In this document: positions 32,128-44,090 of the stretch, piece by piece | Position numbering within the stretch: the first letter of the stretch is position 1 | How the letters are laid out: every line of letters begins with the position of its first letter | Assembly (NCBI GenBank): GCA_033675265.1 | Contig: JAUJYZ010001342.1 | Coordinates: 1-64,000, forward strand | DNA: 64,000 nucleotides | Direction of reading: 5' to 3' | DNA from: Actinostola sp. cb2023 | Taxonomy: Eukaryota > Cnidaria > Anthozoa > Actiniaria > Actinostolidae | The notes under the pieces: generated by a model | Databases searched by the model: none | Told to the model about the DNA's origin: nothing | What the model saw: the letters and a program-made list of their open reading frames with translations, nothing else | Translations under genes and position numbers: made by a program

Positions 32128-35100
32128 TCAACAGGAGCATCTTGATCGATCAGGACCTCTTGACTCTGATCTTTGCAACTGGTTTTTGCGAACAGAGGTA
32201 AAACAAGGACAGACACAGCAACGGCCGTCATCATAAATAAATGGAGCTGGATCCTCTTGAATCTTTTCTAGTTTTTGGACAAGAATAGAAAATCTCGTTG
32301 TATTTGTTTTAGCAATATGACCAAATAGATTGACTTGCTTAATCCAATGGTGCTTACAGGTTTTGGACTCGAGAGCATCATGAAGCTCTTTCAGCAGCGT
32401 TTGGAAACATTCTTCGATGTTTTCGTCGACCCAAAAGTTTTCTGGTTTCTTTTCTAGAGTGTTAAGGAAGATGGTCTTGATGTGGTAGGAGGATAAAGCA
32501 GGTATAACAGGTTGAAGGTGATCCTTCAGGATGACTTTGAGAGCCATGAAGCATTTCCTAGCGGTGTCGGGAACAAGTTTCGAGAGCTCAACTTCGGCCA
32601 CGGAGAAGGAGAACCTCCAGGCTGGAAGAATATCTCCATTGTCGTGAAGTGGCTTAGCTACCAAATGAAAGCCGTGTGAGGTTATCCTTCTAACATCCTC
32701 CAAGCTTGGCCATGACCGTTTTTTTCTGGTAGGCCAGTCACTTAATGAAGGCCATTCCAAACACTTGATACAAAGTGTAATATCACCCTCAAAATGCTTT
32801 TTCTTTATAATCCGATTGATCACAACCTTAACAGAGGGACCTTTGATGGCTGCTGCCATAGGAGTACCAAATAATCCCCAAAAAGCGTTTACAGGAAGAT
32901 TTGATGCTTTGGAAGATAGAACAGCTTCTCGGACGTTTTTGAGGTACTCGTATGAATCAAGCAACAGGTTTTGCGAACCGGGAACCAGGGTTTTGAGTAG
33001 GGCGTATCCAGTAAGAATTACGTTTTCATTAATGCGAAGGTGCTCCACGAGAATGTTCCCCTGACGAGTGAACGAAGCATTGAAGGATTCGCAGCAGAAC
33101 ATGACGTCAAAATCTGCATACAATGCATCTAACTGCGATGGGAAATCCTTTTTGTAATGCTGATAAGGAACGCCGTATCTCTCCTCAATGCTTCCTGCGA
33201 AGATGCATTCAAACGTGGTTGTGGTTATTCTCTTTTGCAACTCTACCTTGACGGCATTCAAGAAGAGCAGAACTTTGTTTTTCAATTGCTGTATTTCTGC
33301 CAAGGATGGCAAACCGCTGTCGATGGAAAGAAGGATTGTTCGGAGTGGAATGGAACTGGTTCCAGTAAAGATGGCTTTCCTGTGTCCGCAACAGACTGGA
33401 AACAACTTTACCTAGAAAAATATGAGAAAAAAAGATGATTTCAAGTTTTTGTATGCTGATTAACTAGTCTACCTTTAAGGCAGTGAATGTGTTATGCCGA
33501 AAATGTGGATATAATGCAAAAGTACTGAATGCATTGTTGAGAAGAATGTCATCAAAGATGGGCAACAATTTTGTAGTCCAGAAGTAATTGTTTCAGATGA
33601 TACGTCTATGATGCATCAATGCCCATCTAAACCCATACACAACACTAATAACTAATACTGCAGCCACAAAACTATTCAGTTCAATGAATAGACAAACAAA
33701 GACGCCACGAACAGCTACGTGATGTATTTCGTTAGATGCCTTTCGGCCACATGGCCCTCTTCAAACAGTAACGGTATTACTGAATATTTTAACTTTCCAA
33801 AATGTATATACTTGCATTGTGTTTTTTCTTAATAAACAAAAAACAACATACAGTTGAACCTCCCGTTGCGACCACTCTCGTAAGCGACCACCTCTCCTAA
33901 GCGACCAGTTTTTCAAAATAGCAAATGTTCAGTTCCCAATCTAATCACTATAGTTGGAACCTCTCGTAAGCAACCACCTCTCGTAAGCGACCGCTACCAC
34001 TTTTAGAGCTGAAAGTTTCATGTCATGAGTCGGAGTAGCCTCCTACGCGGCAGGCAACTCCTTTGCCGGGAATTGGGATTGGCTTCGGCCTCGCAGGGAT
34101 CCCATTCTCGGCCTTCGGCCTCGATTTGTTGCCTGCGGAGGACGCTAGAGTCGGAGGACAAAGTATTATACACATACATTGTAATCTATCAATTCTAAGA
34201 CAGACAGTATAATTGCGCGCTGCCGCAGCGAGTGAGCCTGAAGCGAGCGAGCAAGGTAGCATACTATTCGGTACAAGCTGGCAGTCTCGACTTGCTTTTA
34301 ACCACAATGCATTATTTCTATTGTCTTTTTGCTGTCACTTTTTACCATGCACCATGCTTTGCGACATGTTGTTTCTTGAAATACGAGTCATTTGTAGCTT
34401 GACGCAGGGAAGTGTAGATCAATGCAAAGTTTTGTCTCCGTGCTCTTCGTCTTGTTATTGCACTTTATTATATAATTATCGATGAAATATCTATATTTCT
34501 CTCCTTCGACAAATTGATATCTTCACACGTGAAGACTGACATGTTATCTTCAGATAACATGTTATCTTCACATGTGAAGATATCATATCGTAAAGTATGC
34601 CGCTATCAGGGTCCACAAACTCGACTGTGGTCAGTGAACTCTTGCTTTATTTGAAAGCTGGTAATTCGAAAAAGCTATGAAAACTTCCATGTAAACTAAC
34701 TTTCGCGACGACAGACGAGCAACATGACCCAAGGTCAAACTTCAGTCCTCGGAGTTTCACTAGCCTCCTCCGCAGGCAACTCTAAAATACTAAAACTCTA
34801 TCAGAGGGAGACTGGAGAGAAGGGGAGGGGATTCACGTGCATCATCAGTACTGTAGATCGAAAGAAGAGGCAACGTAACGTTTTCGTGAAATCATAATAT
34901 TCAAATCAACAACACTTACAAACTAGTCGTTTCTAATAGAGATTTCCGTTTTAGCGACATAAGCTCAAGTTTGGCACAAACTAAGGGACCGGTCATTAAA
35001 TATCGGGAGGGGGGGGGGGGCTGGAGGAGAAAGTCTTTTTTTAGGTTTTTGTTTCCGGACCCCCCTCTTAAATGCAAAAAAATTCTGAAGACCCCCCTTT

Positions 35101-36530
35101 GAAATTGGTAAAAATTTCAAGACCCCCCTTTCTGTGCCCATTCATTTGAAAAACACTCAGATCAGGTTCTAGCTATCGGTTATAGACCGAATTGAAGGAA
35201 TGGTCAACGCTCAGCGTGCGTCCATCGAGTTATGGATGCACGCGGGAGGCTGCTAAGCACGAGAGAAGCGTAAGAGTCGCACGAGGCGTAGCCGATTTCA
35301 GAGCGCGCGCTATGCCGATGACGTGAGCGTGCGTCCATTGAGTTATGGATGCACGCTCGCGCACGCTAATTAGCCAATCAGAGCGCGCGTTATATCAATG
35401 CTATGTTATAATCATAATTGGCTGCTTCTAATTTCTATAAAAGCCAAAACATATCATTTTAGGAAAAGTAAATATTTGATAGAATATTTATGTGATCACG
35501 AAAGTCTGTAAGAACGCGCTATGAATCGTGCTCTGCTCTGACCAAGGCTGGTTTTCAACCGGTTTCTCCTAAACCGTGTAATAACGCGAAACATGAAAGG
35601 GAGTGTTAGAACACTTACCATACTTCTAATTCATATTTTCTATGAGTTAAACCTCTAGAGGGGGTGGCTAGCCATCCAATCCACCCCCCTGTATCCGTCC
35701 CTGAATATGACCTCATATTCTCTTGCATTATATTGTTGCAGGAGCCCATAAGTAGGAGCATCCATGTAGCATTAAAATCTGTCACAGCATTTGAACAAGT
35801 TTGGCTATTTCACTGTTAGAACACGAAATTGACCAATCACTGTTGCTGCAAATTATCGAGTTGTGGCAAATTAATAAAACGAGTTGCTGCAAATAAAACG
35901 AGTTGCAACAAATAAAACGAGTTGCTGCAAATAAAACGAGTTCCAGCAAATAAAACGAGTTGCTGCAAATAAAACGAGTTGCTGCAAATAAAACGAGTTG
36001 CTGCAAATAAAATGAGTTGCAGCAAATAAAACGAGTTGCTGCAAATAAAACGAGTTGCTGCAAATAAAACGAGTTGCTGCAAATAAAACCGGAAGTGCAC
36101 AGTCATTGGTCACTGATTTCGAGAAATCGTGTTCTAAAAATAGCAAAAGTGACATAGACCCAATATGTAGCATGGATGCTCCTACTTATGGGCTTCTGAT
36201 TATTGGCAGTAAATGATACAACTATACTAGCAAAAATGAGAGACTTTTAGTATTTCTTGGACTATTTATAAAAAGGAATGTATGAAATTGTTATCAGTGA
36301 AACATTTGAACCAGTTAAAAATGGAACCTTCACTGTATTTCTTTATAGATTTAACTGACGGTTTGCTGTTGTCAGCTTTAATTATTTATTAGACAAATCA
36401 TTTCTCGGCTCTTTTTCTGTCTGTACGCTCTCAGAAAATTCGAAGACCCCCCTCCCCTTTTTATCAATTTTTTCTTTGGGACCCCCCCTCACATTAGTAA
36501 AAAAAATCCAAGACCCCCCCACTTTCTCCT

Positions 36531-36562
<32 letters not shown>

Positions 36563-39271
36563 CGATATTTAATGACCGGTCCCTAAGGGACCATTGTTTA
36601 AAACCAGTTATAGCTGTGACTGCATTTCACAGTCAGTCATTGTTTGTAAAACAAAGCCGCCGAGGAAAATAAATCGGATACTGAACAGTCTCCAAAATGA
36701 TTTTGAATACTTTATTATGGTGAGTTTTGACAGAATTACATACATAATTTACGGCCTGATAACATCAATGTCACGACACGTAACCGTGCGTCATGTCAGA
36801 GTGTTCCATGCTCGAGAATCCAGCGCTGCTCTTCGGCGCATTCTACGACAAAACGTCGCTCCGCCCTGAAATCGTTCTAGCATGCAAGTTCTCCAGCGGT
36901 TCTCTGGCGGGGCGACGTTTCAACCGAGCCCACGCTGAAGAGCACCGCAAGTTTATGACAATATTTCATTGGTATTCTGTAAAAATAATTATATTCTGTC
37001 ACATAGTTTTTGACATTATCGAAAGATATACGGAACCATCTGGACTGATTTATACAGGCACACAGTAAACTGGTAGAATCAGTTTTAATACGTCTAGCAG
37101 TGTGAGTTCATACTAATTCCCATGTTTTCATATTCTCATTTTGTGTAGCAAAAAGAAAAGAATTATATATTATCGGCTGTAAAGGAGGCTGAAGAGGCCC
37201 ATAAAAACGCACTGAAAAAGTGGGAGAGTACTTTCCGAGATAGTGACTAGCAGCAGAATAGCAACTGCAATGCACTTTCGTGTTTTCCATCGTTTATATA
37301 GACTGTGAACAGTCCCCCTTTTCCCTCCAGACTCAGTCGAACGAGAGATAAACAATCCCGGACGCGCGAGGATTGGGGATTACAGTATTAAGCCATTAAT
37401 TATTGGGGTACTCCCAATAATTACATGATATATATGTGCGGCGGTACAGGGTCCAGATTTTGGGCCATTTTATTCTCTAATCCAGGTAAAATGAACGCAT
37501 AAAAAATCATTAATCCAGGTTATAGCCTAAAAAAAACACCTATTAATTTTTAATAATTTGCATAATGTGGTATCGGCGTTTCAGTAAAACTCCGCATGAG
37601 CAATAACAATGGCGTCAGTCAGACGTAAAGGTGTTAGAGTGTTTAATAGTCTGGCAAAATATCCTGACGAATGCATCGTATCAGATCGTCAATAAAAATT
37701 CGTAAATCCAGGTTTTTTTATTTGGGAAATTCGTAAATCCAGGTTTTCGAGTGACAAATTCCAAAAACAGGGTCCAGGTCTGAACATCTCGCCGCACATA
37801 CCTAACCATTTTTTAACCAAGTACCCCCCCCCCCCACCCACCCCCCCCCCCGGGCACGTCGGTTAATCAGCAAATTTTCAAGGGATGAGGGATGAGGTCA
37901 TGGCGTTAATTCGAGATAAATAGAAAATGAAAGCATCTTGTGTGCATGAGTTACGGAGTAGTTCTTTTTGTTCGTTAAGTTCTCTTGTTAAATGGATGAT
38001 ATTTTACTTGCATTCTTTAATTAGCAGTTCAAGGAACAAGTGTGATGTTGAATGGGCACGAGTAATAATTCCATTTCCGTTTGATTATCTGTCATGTGGT
38101 CGTTTACGGGAGGTTAAAAACAAAGGACAATTTCAAACTTTCAGCTCTAAAAGTGGTCGCGGTCGCTTACGAGAAGTTCCAACTATAGTGATTTGACTTG
38201 GAAACTTTTGGTATTTCGGAAAACTGTGGTCGCCTACGAGAGTGGTCGCAACGGGAGGTTCAACTTTATAGCGTTTTAGATTAATTTCAGACTTGAATAT
38301 AGAGTTTCGCGCGCTGTGATTGGTCGAGCGACCAGTGATTATGAGACGATAATTACTGCTCGAGTGCGGAATTAGTAAAATCACCAACGCGGAAGTACCA
38401 ATAAAACGGTTATTTTATCCTGAATTTCGTCTTTTTCAGCGATTATGGTGAATATTCATCTCGATTTCGTCTCGGTGAATCACTTCACCTCTCGGTTATT
38501 AATTGTTAAATATCTTCAGTAGTATGGTACGTACAATAATAATAATACAACTTTATGAACGTGTCTAATCTTCTAGCAGTCCACAAGTGGACCACTAATT
38601 GGGGACACCTAAACTAAGATAAAATAGACTAATTGAGTAACTCGTTACTACTCAGCCGATATGCCCATACGAGGCCTATCAGAACTAATACGTATATAGA
38701 CTGGTTCTAATATAGCGTTATATCTTACGTACAAGTCGTTACTACTCAGCCGATATGCCCATACGAGGCCTATCAGAACTAATACGTATATAGACTGGTT
38801 CTAATATAGCGTTATATCTTACGTACAAGTCGTTACTACTACTCCCGATATGCCCATACGAGGCCTATCACTAAACTAATACGTATATAGACTGGTTCTA
38901 ATATAGCGTTATATCTTACGTACAAGTCGTTACTACTCACCCGATATGCCCATACGAGGCCTATCAGAACTAATACGTATATAGACTGGTTCTAATATAG
39001 CGTTATATCTTACGTACAACTCGTTACTACTCACCCGACATACCCATACGAGGCCTATAAGAGCACCAATAAAAAGCGAACCCACCACGACTCCAATCGC
39101 AATTGCACCGTTACAGCCTTCTGAATTGCTGCAGCTAGTAAGGAATCCCAATACATCATATAATAATCCTCCAATCGTTCCTGCTACTCCTAATATTACC
39201 TGTGCAACTATTACATATTTGATTTTACAGTTGGCTTTCACTCTACATCTACACCATGACATGGTGCACAT
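32128..39271 (-). CDS. Membrane-anchored Mab-21/cGAS-like nucleotidyltransferase, copy 1
   Basis: Exon 39271-39035 encodes about 79 aa: a short basic Cys-containing start, two hydrophobic segments (VIVAQVILGVAGTIGGLLY and AIAIGVVVGSLFIGALIGL), and a Cys-containing loop (SCSNSEGCN) between them. It ends WVCR at a GTGAGT donor. After a 5.6 kb intron, exon 33412-32128 starts VKLFPVCCGHRK and gives the Mab-21 fold: AGSIEERYG, then YADFDVMFC, then GDITLCIKCLEWP, and later AWRFSFSVAEVEL and SYHIKTIFLNTLEKKPENFW. The GS, DxD and third Asp of cGAS-like enzymes are all present. The family makes cyclic (oligo)nucleotides or has lost catalysis. Compared with copy 2, a 2-nt loss (GAGTCA against GAGAGTCA) shifts the C-terminal frame. 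Confidence 0.75.
35742..36196. mobile_element. Innermost nested MITE
   Basis: GAGCCCATAAGTAGGAGCAT and its inverse ATGCTCCTACTTATGGGCTTC bound 455 bp inside the Harbinger-like element. A second inner inverted pair surrounds a minisatellite. This makes a third level of nesting in the intron. Confidence 0.75.
35877..36088. repeat. 19-bp minisatellite
   Basis: About eleven units of CGAGTTGCTGCAAATAAAA, with few substitutions, form the core of the innermost MITE. The three minus-strand open frames rich in FYLQQLVLFAATRF are translations of this repeat, not genes. Confidence 0.9.
38639..39034 (-). repeat. Tandem ~93-bp repeats carrying the splice-donor edge of a Mab-21 exon
   Basis: Four units lie immediately downstream, in transcription order, of exon 39271-39035. 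Each repeats the last ~22 nt of that exon (AGGCCTCGTATGGGCATATC on the minus strand) plus the following intron. The unit near 38.92-38.94 kb keeps a GGGTGAGTAG donor; the others have CTGAGTAG or GGAGTAG variants. The spacers contain ACTAATACGTATATAGACTG. An AAT-tailed SINE-like segment (38.53-38.64 kb) adjoins the array. Confidence 0.85.
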
Positions 39272-39686
39272 GATGACTGCTTCAGAGAGGAAATGATAAA
39301 TGTAATGTGATGTGCATGTATTGAATGTTACACTGTCATTAATAATTCATGAGGAAAACACAATAGAAATCACAACCGTGACAGAGCTTGTATATCTGAT
39401 GGCAAATCGACCTCATTTACGTCAACTTTAAGTTGGATTTTCTCGGCCAAACTTAATGGTATCTTGAAAATTATAGTAGAACATGATTTTAGACATCTGT
39501 GGATATGATAACATTCGCGTCTCTCACTCGCCTTCGGCTCGTGATTGTAGATCTCGTGCCACGACCGCTCATATTGTATTCTATTAATAGAGTTCTTTGG
39601 TATCCTTTGTTTTTTTCACATAGCTTTGTGTTTCATAGGCTTTGTGTTTCATAAGATAATTTGCATATCTTGATAAAAACTTTTAA

Positions 39687-40110
39687 AGTGCCTATGAAAC
39701 GAAAATGTCGATCCTTGTTTTATTGTATATTATTGTTGTTTGGTCTTTCTCTGAACATTTGCTGTATTTAAAAGTCGACTTTGAGTGTGCGAACATTTTC
39801 TTTTCGCGGTTCGAAAATTACAATTTTCAACCAAAATGTGGGACAAGAGACTGGGCCCATAACAATGGTTCAGTGACGTCATTAGTTGTGCATTCCTTTG
39901 TTTGCACAACTAATGACGTCACATTTCTATAGCTTGACCGAGCGGGAATTGTCGCACTTTGAAACCCAAAATGCCCAACTTCGAGCGCGAAATAAAAATT
40001 GTTCCTGAAGCTCAATTCACTTTTTATTAACGCCATGCAAGCAAGCAAATACTAAACTATCGTAGTAGCAAATAAAAACGGTGTCTGTTTTTTTCGTTTC
40101 ATAGGCACTT
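39687..40110. mobile_element. TTAA-flanked MITE, AGTGCCTATGAAACGAAAAT family
   Basis: It has the same terminal sequence as the 3 kb element at 11892-14919 and lies between TTAA sites (39683-39686 and 40111-40114). One extra T sits at the right junction. Internal sequence is shared with the first ~0.4 kb of the larger element, so this is probably a deletion derivative. Confidence 0.8.
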
Positions 40111-40112
40111 TT

Positions 40113-40343
40113 AAGGTTGTTTACGCGGGCGATTTTGTCGCGCGATTTAATTTGTGCGGCGATTTTATTGCAGCCAAAATCGCGTATGTAAACAGTCGGC
40201 GACTTTACGGCAATTTCAGTGCGATAAATTTGCCACGAATTGAAGTTGCACTAAATTTCGAGCATGTTCGAAATTGCATCCACTTGGTTTCGAGGGTCGC
40301 CGCTCTAGTCGCGCGACAAAATCGCCAGTGTAAACAGCCCTTT
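40113..40343. mobile_element. MITE with AAGG(T/G)TGTTTAC ends
   Basis: The left end is AAGGTTGTTTACGCGGGCGA and the right end TCGCCAGTGTAAACAGCCCTTT. Both continue into inverted CGATTTTGTCGCGCGA. It abuts the previous TTAA element. Confidence 0.7.
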
Positions 40344-41168
40344 AGGCGCCAAATCCAATAATAATATTTAAATTAAATCTAATGTTAGTGATTAATAGTC
40401 AGATCAAAACAAAAGAAAACAATGGAATTAGTGTCTAGTAATATCTACTTGGTTAATATCTGTTTCACGGGTCAAGTGCCATTATTTGCTTTGATTAAAC
40501 TCTTTAACGCAATTTATTTTTTTCTAAATGGAATATATTTTCATTTGAAACGCGTATAGTTGTTAGAAGGGACTTCTCGGTAATTTAGGTACTTTATTTA
40601 GGTTTCTGTGCTCTTACAAGTGTACTCACAATGTACTCAACTAGAGGCTAAAATGTAACTATATTTATAGAGGTTTTACAATAGATGGTCTATCTTGATT
40701 GATGTCGGTTCTAGTATGTTAAATAGATTTTTTTGGACAAACTGTACTTGCAGTGAAAACAGTGACGTCACAGTCTACAACTGGCGCAGTGACGCACCGA
40801 GAAGCTTGGGCACGAGGCAGATATGATTATTGAACTATTTATTTTATGATTCAATATTCTTGAAATGACATTCGGTATTCAGAGTATTTTCATATCAATC
40901 CAGAGAATAACCCGTGGAATGAAAAAACGGTTTCTATATTTCACTGTTTCTATATTGTCCAATGTCAGCATTTTGTCGCGTTCTCGTTGGTATTTGTGAA
41001 TAATTTACACTGAAGTGAGGCTAAGGCTGAGCAAATGCGTCTTCTGTCAAGGCGTACAGCGATATCTACATGTAATGTACAACTCGAAACTGGAGTGTGG
41101 AGCCAAACAAACCCCAAAGAAAATGGACTCGTTTTACAATGGAAAATGAGGTCCAAGCAAATGTCATT

Positions 41169-41551
41169 AGCCACTTTGGAAACGAGTAAAGGACTGGGAA
41201 CGAGTTTTTAGAATTAATCTAATTAAGAAATGAACCCCATCACAAGAAAGAGCATGTCAGAATTAGTAAGTTTAAGGAGTTTGGTAGGGTTTGGACAAGT
41301 AGTAAATGAACTGCAGACATTCAAAAACTGCAAAGAAATGTATGGTTACGGGAGACGCTCTGTAACATACAATTCTTTGTAAATTTTGAGATGTTTGGAA
41401 AGCTGTTACTCGTTCAATATCTAACTAAACCTATCGAAACTTTGTAAACGTACTAATTCTGACATGCTCTTTCTTGTGATGGGGTTCATTTCTTAATTAG
41501 ATTAATTCTAAAAAACTCGTTCCCAGTCCTTTACTCGTTTCCAAAGTGGCT
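41169..41551. mobile_element. Palindromic MITE next to Mab-21 copy 2
   Basis: AGCCACTTTGGAAACGAGTA on the left is inverted on the right as TACTCGTTTCCAAAGTGGCT. The arms of about 120 bp also share GAAAGAGCATGTCAGAATTA. The matching place in copy 1, near 32.01 kb (ATTATTGGCATAAAATAT), lacks it, so it inserted after the Mab-21 duplication. Confidence 0.8.
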
Positions 41552-41619
41552 AATTGGCATAAAATATAAATCATTCACGTGGGCATTTGAAAAAAGGTGC
41601 CATTATTTGTACCTTGTTT

Positions 41620-43516
41620 TCAAGTACTTTCTGGACGTACATTAATAACAGTCACATTTGCCGGGTCAACAGCAGCGACCTCTTGACTCTCTGATCTTTG
41701 CAACTGTTTTTTGCGAACAGAGGCAAAACATGGGCAGACGCAGCAACGGCCGTCATCATAAATAAATGGAGCTGGATCCTCTTGAATCTTTTCTAGTTTC
41801 TGGACAAGAATAGAAAACCTCTTTCTATTTGTTTCAGCAATAGAATCAAATAGATTGACTTGCTTGAGCCAATGGTGCTGACAGGTTTTGGACTCGAGAG
41901 CATCATGAAGCTCTTTCAGCAGCGTTTGGAAACATTCTTCGATGTTTTCGTCGACCCAAAAGTTTTCTGGTTTCTTTTCTAGAGTGTTAAGGAAGATGGT
42001 CTTGATGTGGTAGGAGGATAAAGCAGGTATAACAGGTTGAAGGTGATCCTTCATGATGACTTTGAGAGCCATGAAGCATCTCCTAGCGGTGTTGGAAACA
42101 AGTTTCGAGAGCTCAACTTCGGCCACAGAGAAGGAGAACCTCCAAGATGGAAGACGATCTCCATTGTAGGAATGTGGCTTAGCTACCAAATGACAGCCGT
42201 GTGAGGTTATCCTTCTAACATCCTCCAAGCTTGGCCATGACCGGTTTTTTCTGGTAGGCCAGTCACTTAATGAAGGCCATTCCAAACACTTGATACAAAG
42301 TGTAATGTCACCCTCAAAATACTTTTCCTTTTCACGACTCGTATTGACCACAACCTTAACAGCGGGACCTTTGATATATGCTGCTATAGGAATACATGAT
42401 ATCCAAAAAGCATTTACAGGAAGATTTGATGCTTTGGTAGATAGAACAGCTTCTCGGACCTTTTTGAGGGGATCGTATGAATCAAGCGAACCACGGTTTT
42501 GCGAACCGTGAACCAGGGTTTTCAGTAGGGCGTATTCAGCACGAATTACGTTTTCATTAATGCGAAGGTGCTCCACGAGAATGTTCCCCTGACGAGTGAA
42601 CGAAGCATTGAAGTATTCGCAGCAAAACATGACGTCAAAATCTGCATACAATGCACCTAACTGCGATGGGAAATCCTTTTTGTAATTATAAGGAACGCCG
42701 TATCTCTCCTCGATGCTTCCCGCGAAGATGTACTCAAACGTGGTTATGATTCTCTTTTGAAACTTTTCCTTGACGACATTCAAGAATGGCAGTACTTCGT
42801 TTTTCAATTGCTGTATTTCTGCCAAGGATGGCAAACCGCTGTCGATGGAAAGAAGGATTGTTCGAAGTGGAATGGAACTGGTTCCAGTAAAGATGGGTTT
42901 CCTGTGTCCGCAACAGACTGGAAACAACTTTGCCTAGAAAAATATCGAGAAAAAAAGATGATTTCAAGTTTTCGTATGCTAATTAAGTCTGTTTTACAAC
43001 TGTTGCAAGCCTCAGCCGCGATTCGTGATCCCGCTCTTTCCCATCCCATATTTGAAATAATCGCGCTGGTCACTGGTCGAGAGCGGAAGTAAAATCACCA
43101 ACGCGAAATACCAATAAAATGTTTTTTATATATCCTGAATTTCGTCTTTTCTCTGATATTCAATATACTAAAACAATTATTATTCACCTCGACTTCATCA
43201 CCGATAATCACTTCACCTTCTCGACAAATCATTGTTAAAATCTTCAGTAGTATGGTACGTACATTTCGTTACTACTCACCCGATATACCCATACGATTGC
43301 TATCAGAACGCTGATAAAAATCGAACCCACCAAGACTCCAATCGCAATTGCACCGTTACAGCCTTCTATATTGCTGCAATTGCCAAGGAATTGCGATGCT
43401 CCATATACTATTGGTGCAATTAATCCGCCTCCTATGAATAATATTGCCTGTACAACTATTACATATTTGATTTTACAGTTGGCTTTCACTTTACATCCAC
43501 ACATCAGTTTCCACAT
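41620..43516 (-). CDS. Membrane-anchored Mab-21/cGAS-like nucleotidyltransferase, copy 2
   Basis: Exon 43516-43280 starts MWKLMCGCKVKANCKIKY and has two membrane segments (VIVVQAILFIGGGLIAPIVY and IAIGVLVGSIFISVLIAIV) around a GNCSNIEGCN loop. A 346-nt intron (GTGAGT donor, TTTTCTAG acceptor) leads to exon 42933-41620, which begins AKLFPVCCGHRK. The joined protein is about 516 aa. The catalytic signature is complete: AGSIEERYG, YADFDVMFC and GDITLCIKCLEWP. The C-terminal half has the helical Mab-21 features SWRFSFSVAEVEL and SYHIKTIFLNTL. Two membrane passes with both ends facing the same side would place the enzyme in the cytosol. The short cysteine-rich start could bind metal or be lipidated (inference). 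Upstream exons may exist. Confidence 0.8.
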
Positions 43517-44090
43517 GATGACTGCTTCAGACAGGAAATAAATATACAGATCGGTGTTATTGAAAGTGAAAGCGTTGGGTCACCTGATCGACATGCATCT
43601 CTAGTTCCAAACAGTGTAGTAACCTGAGTTTCAGGCTAAACTCAGGTTACAAACATAGGTCAGTGGGGTCCAGTAGTCAAGTAAATCAGTGCGGTATACA
43701 ATGCAGACTCGTTCCCAGTCGCTTCTCTTACTCGAAATGTGGGCGGTGTTCCCTCCTTCCCAAGCGTCTTAGCGCGCTTTCCGGTTACTTCCCTTTCCAC
43801 AACAAGACGCTCAATGAGCGTACCGGCTCGGGCTTATGAAAAGGACAATATCAGTTGCGTGAGGAGAGACCTGACAATGACTGACAGTTGCGTGACGAGG
43901 GAGACTATGTATATATGTCTGATGAAGGGCTATGTACGATCTCGATTTACGAACATTGACCTTGCTCGCCTTGAATGCTTTGATGTAGTTTTGAAGTACG
44001 ATTTTTACGATTCCTTTTCCTTCTGAATTTTTCAAACGTGGAATAACATATAAACATCCATCATGAGTTACTGAAAATAACTCGACTGGC

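Larger units (their letters stand above)
34985..36583. mobile_element. PIF/Harbinger-like element with TAA target duplication
   Basis: The ends are GGGACCGGTCATTAAATATC and its inverse GATATTTAATGACCGGTCCC, flanked by TAA at 34982-34984 and 36584-36586. A G tract follows the left end and a matching C tract precedes the right end. A three-base TWA duplication fits PIF/Harbinger. No transposase is seen; another inverted element is nested inside. Confidence 0.8.
33851..38266. mobile_element. 4.4 kb block bounded by inverted GTTGAACCTCCCGTTGCG arms
   Basis: The left arm, at about 33851-34022, and the right arm, at about 38095-38266, are inverted over about 170 bp with repeated GTCGCTTACGAGA words. 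Their ends match the small MITE at 14961-15131. The block fills most of intron 1 of Mab-21 copy 1; copy 2 lacks it. It could be one long element or two MITEs of the same family in opposite orientation around other DNA. Apart from the nested elements, 36.6-38.1 kb shows no gene that I can support. Confidence 0.5.

Noticed and set aside
33405..33412. A separate gene start at the Mab-21 exon (initial MFPVCCG)
   Set aside because: The initiator would be TTG, and a clear TTTTCTAG acceptor lies just upstream in phase with the membrane exon, so this is an internal exon.
35877..36088. CRISPR-like regular repeats
   Set aside because: Contiguous tandem units with no unique spacers, in an animal intron.
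35782..36173. Three overlapping frames with FYLQQLVLFAATRF repeats
   Set aside because: Translations of a 19-bp minisatellite, open because 19-bp units cycle through all frames.
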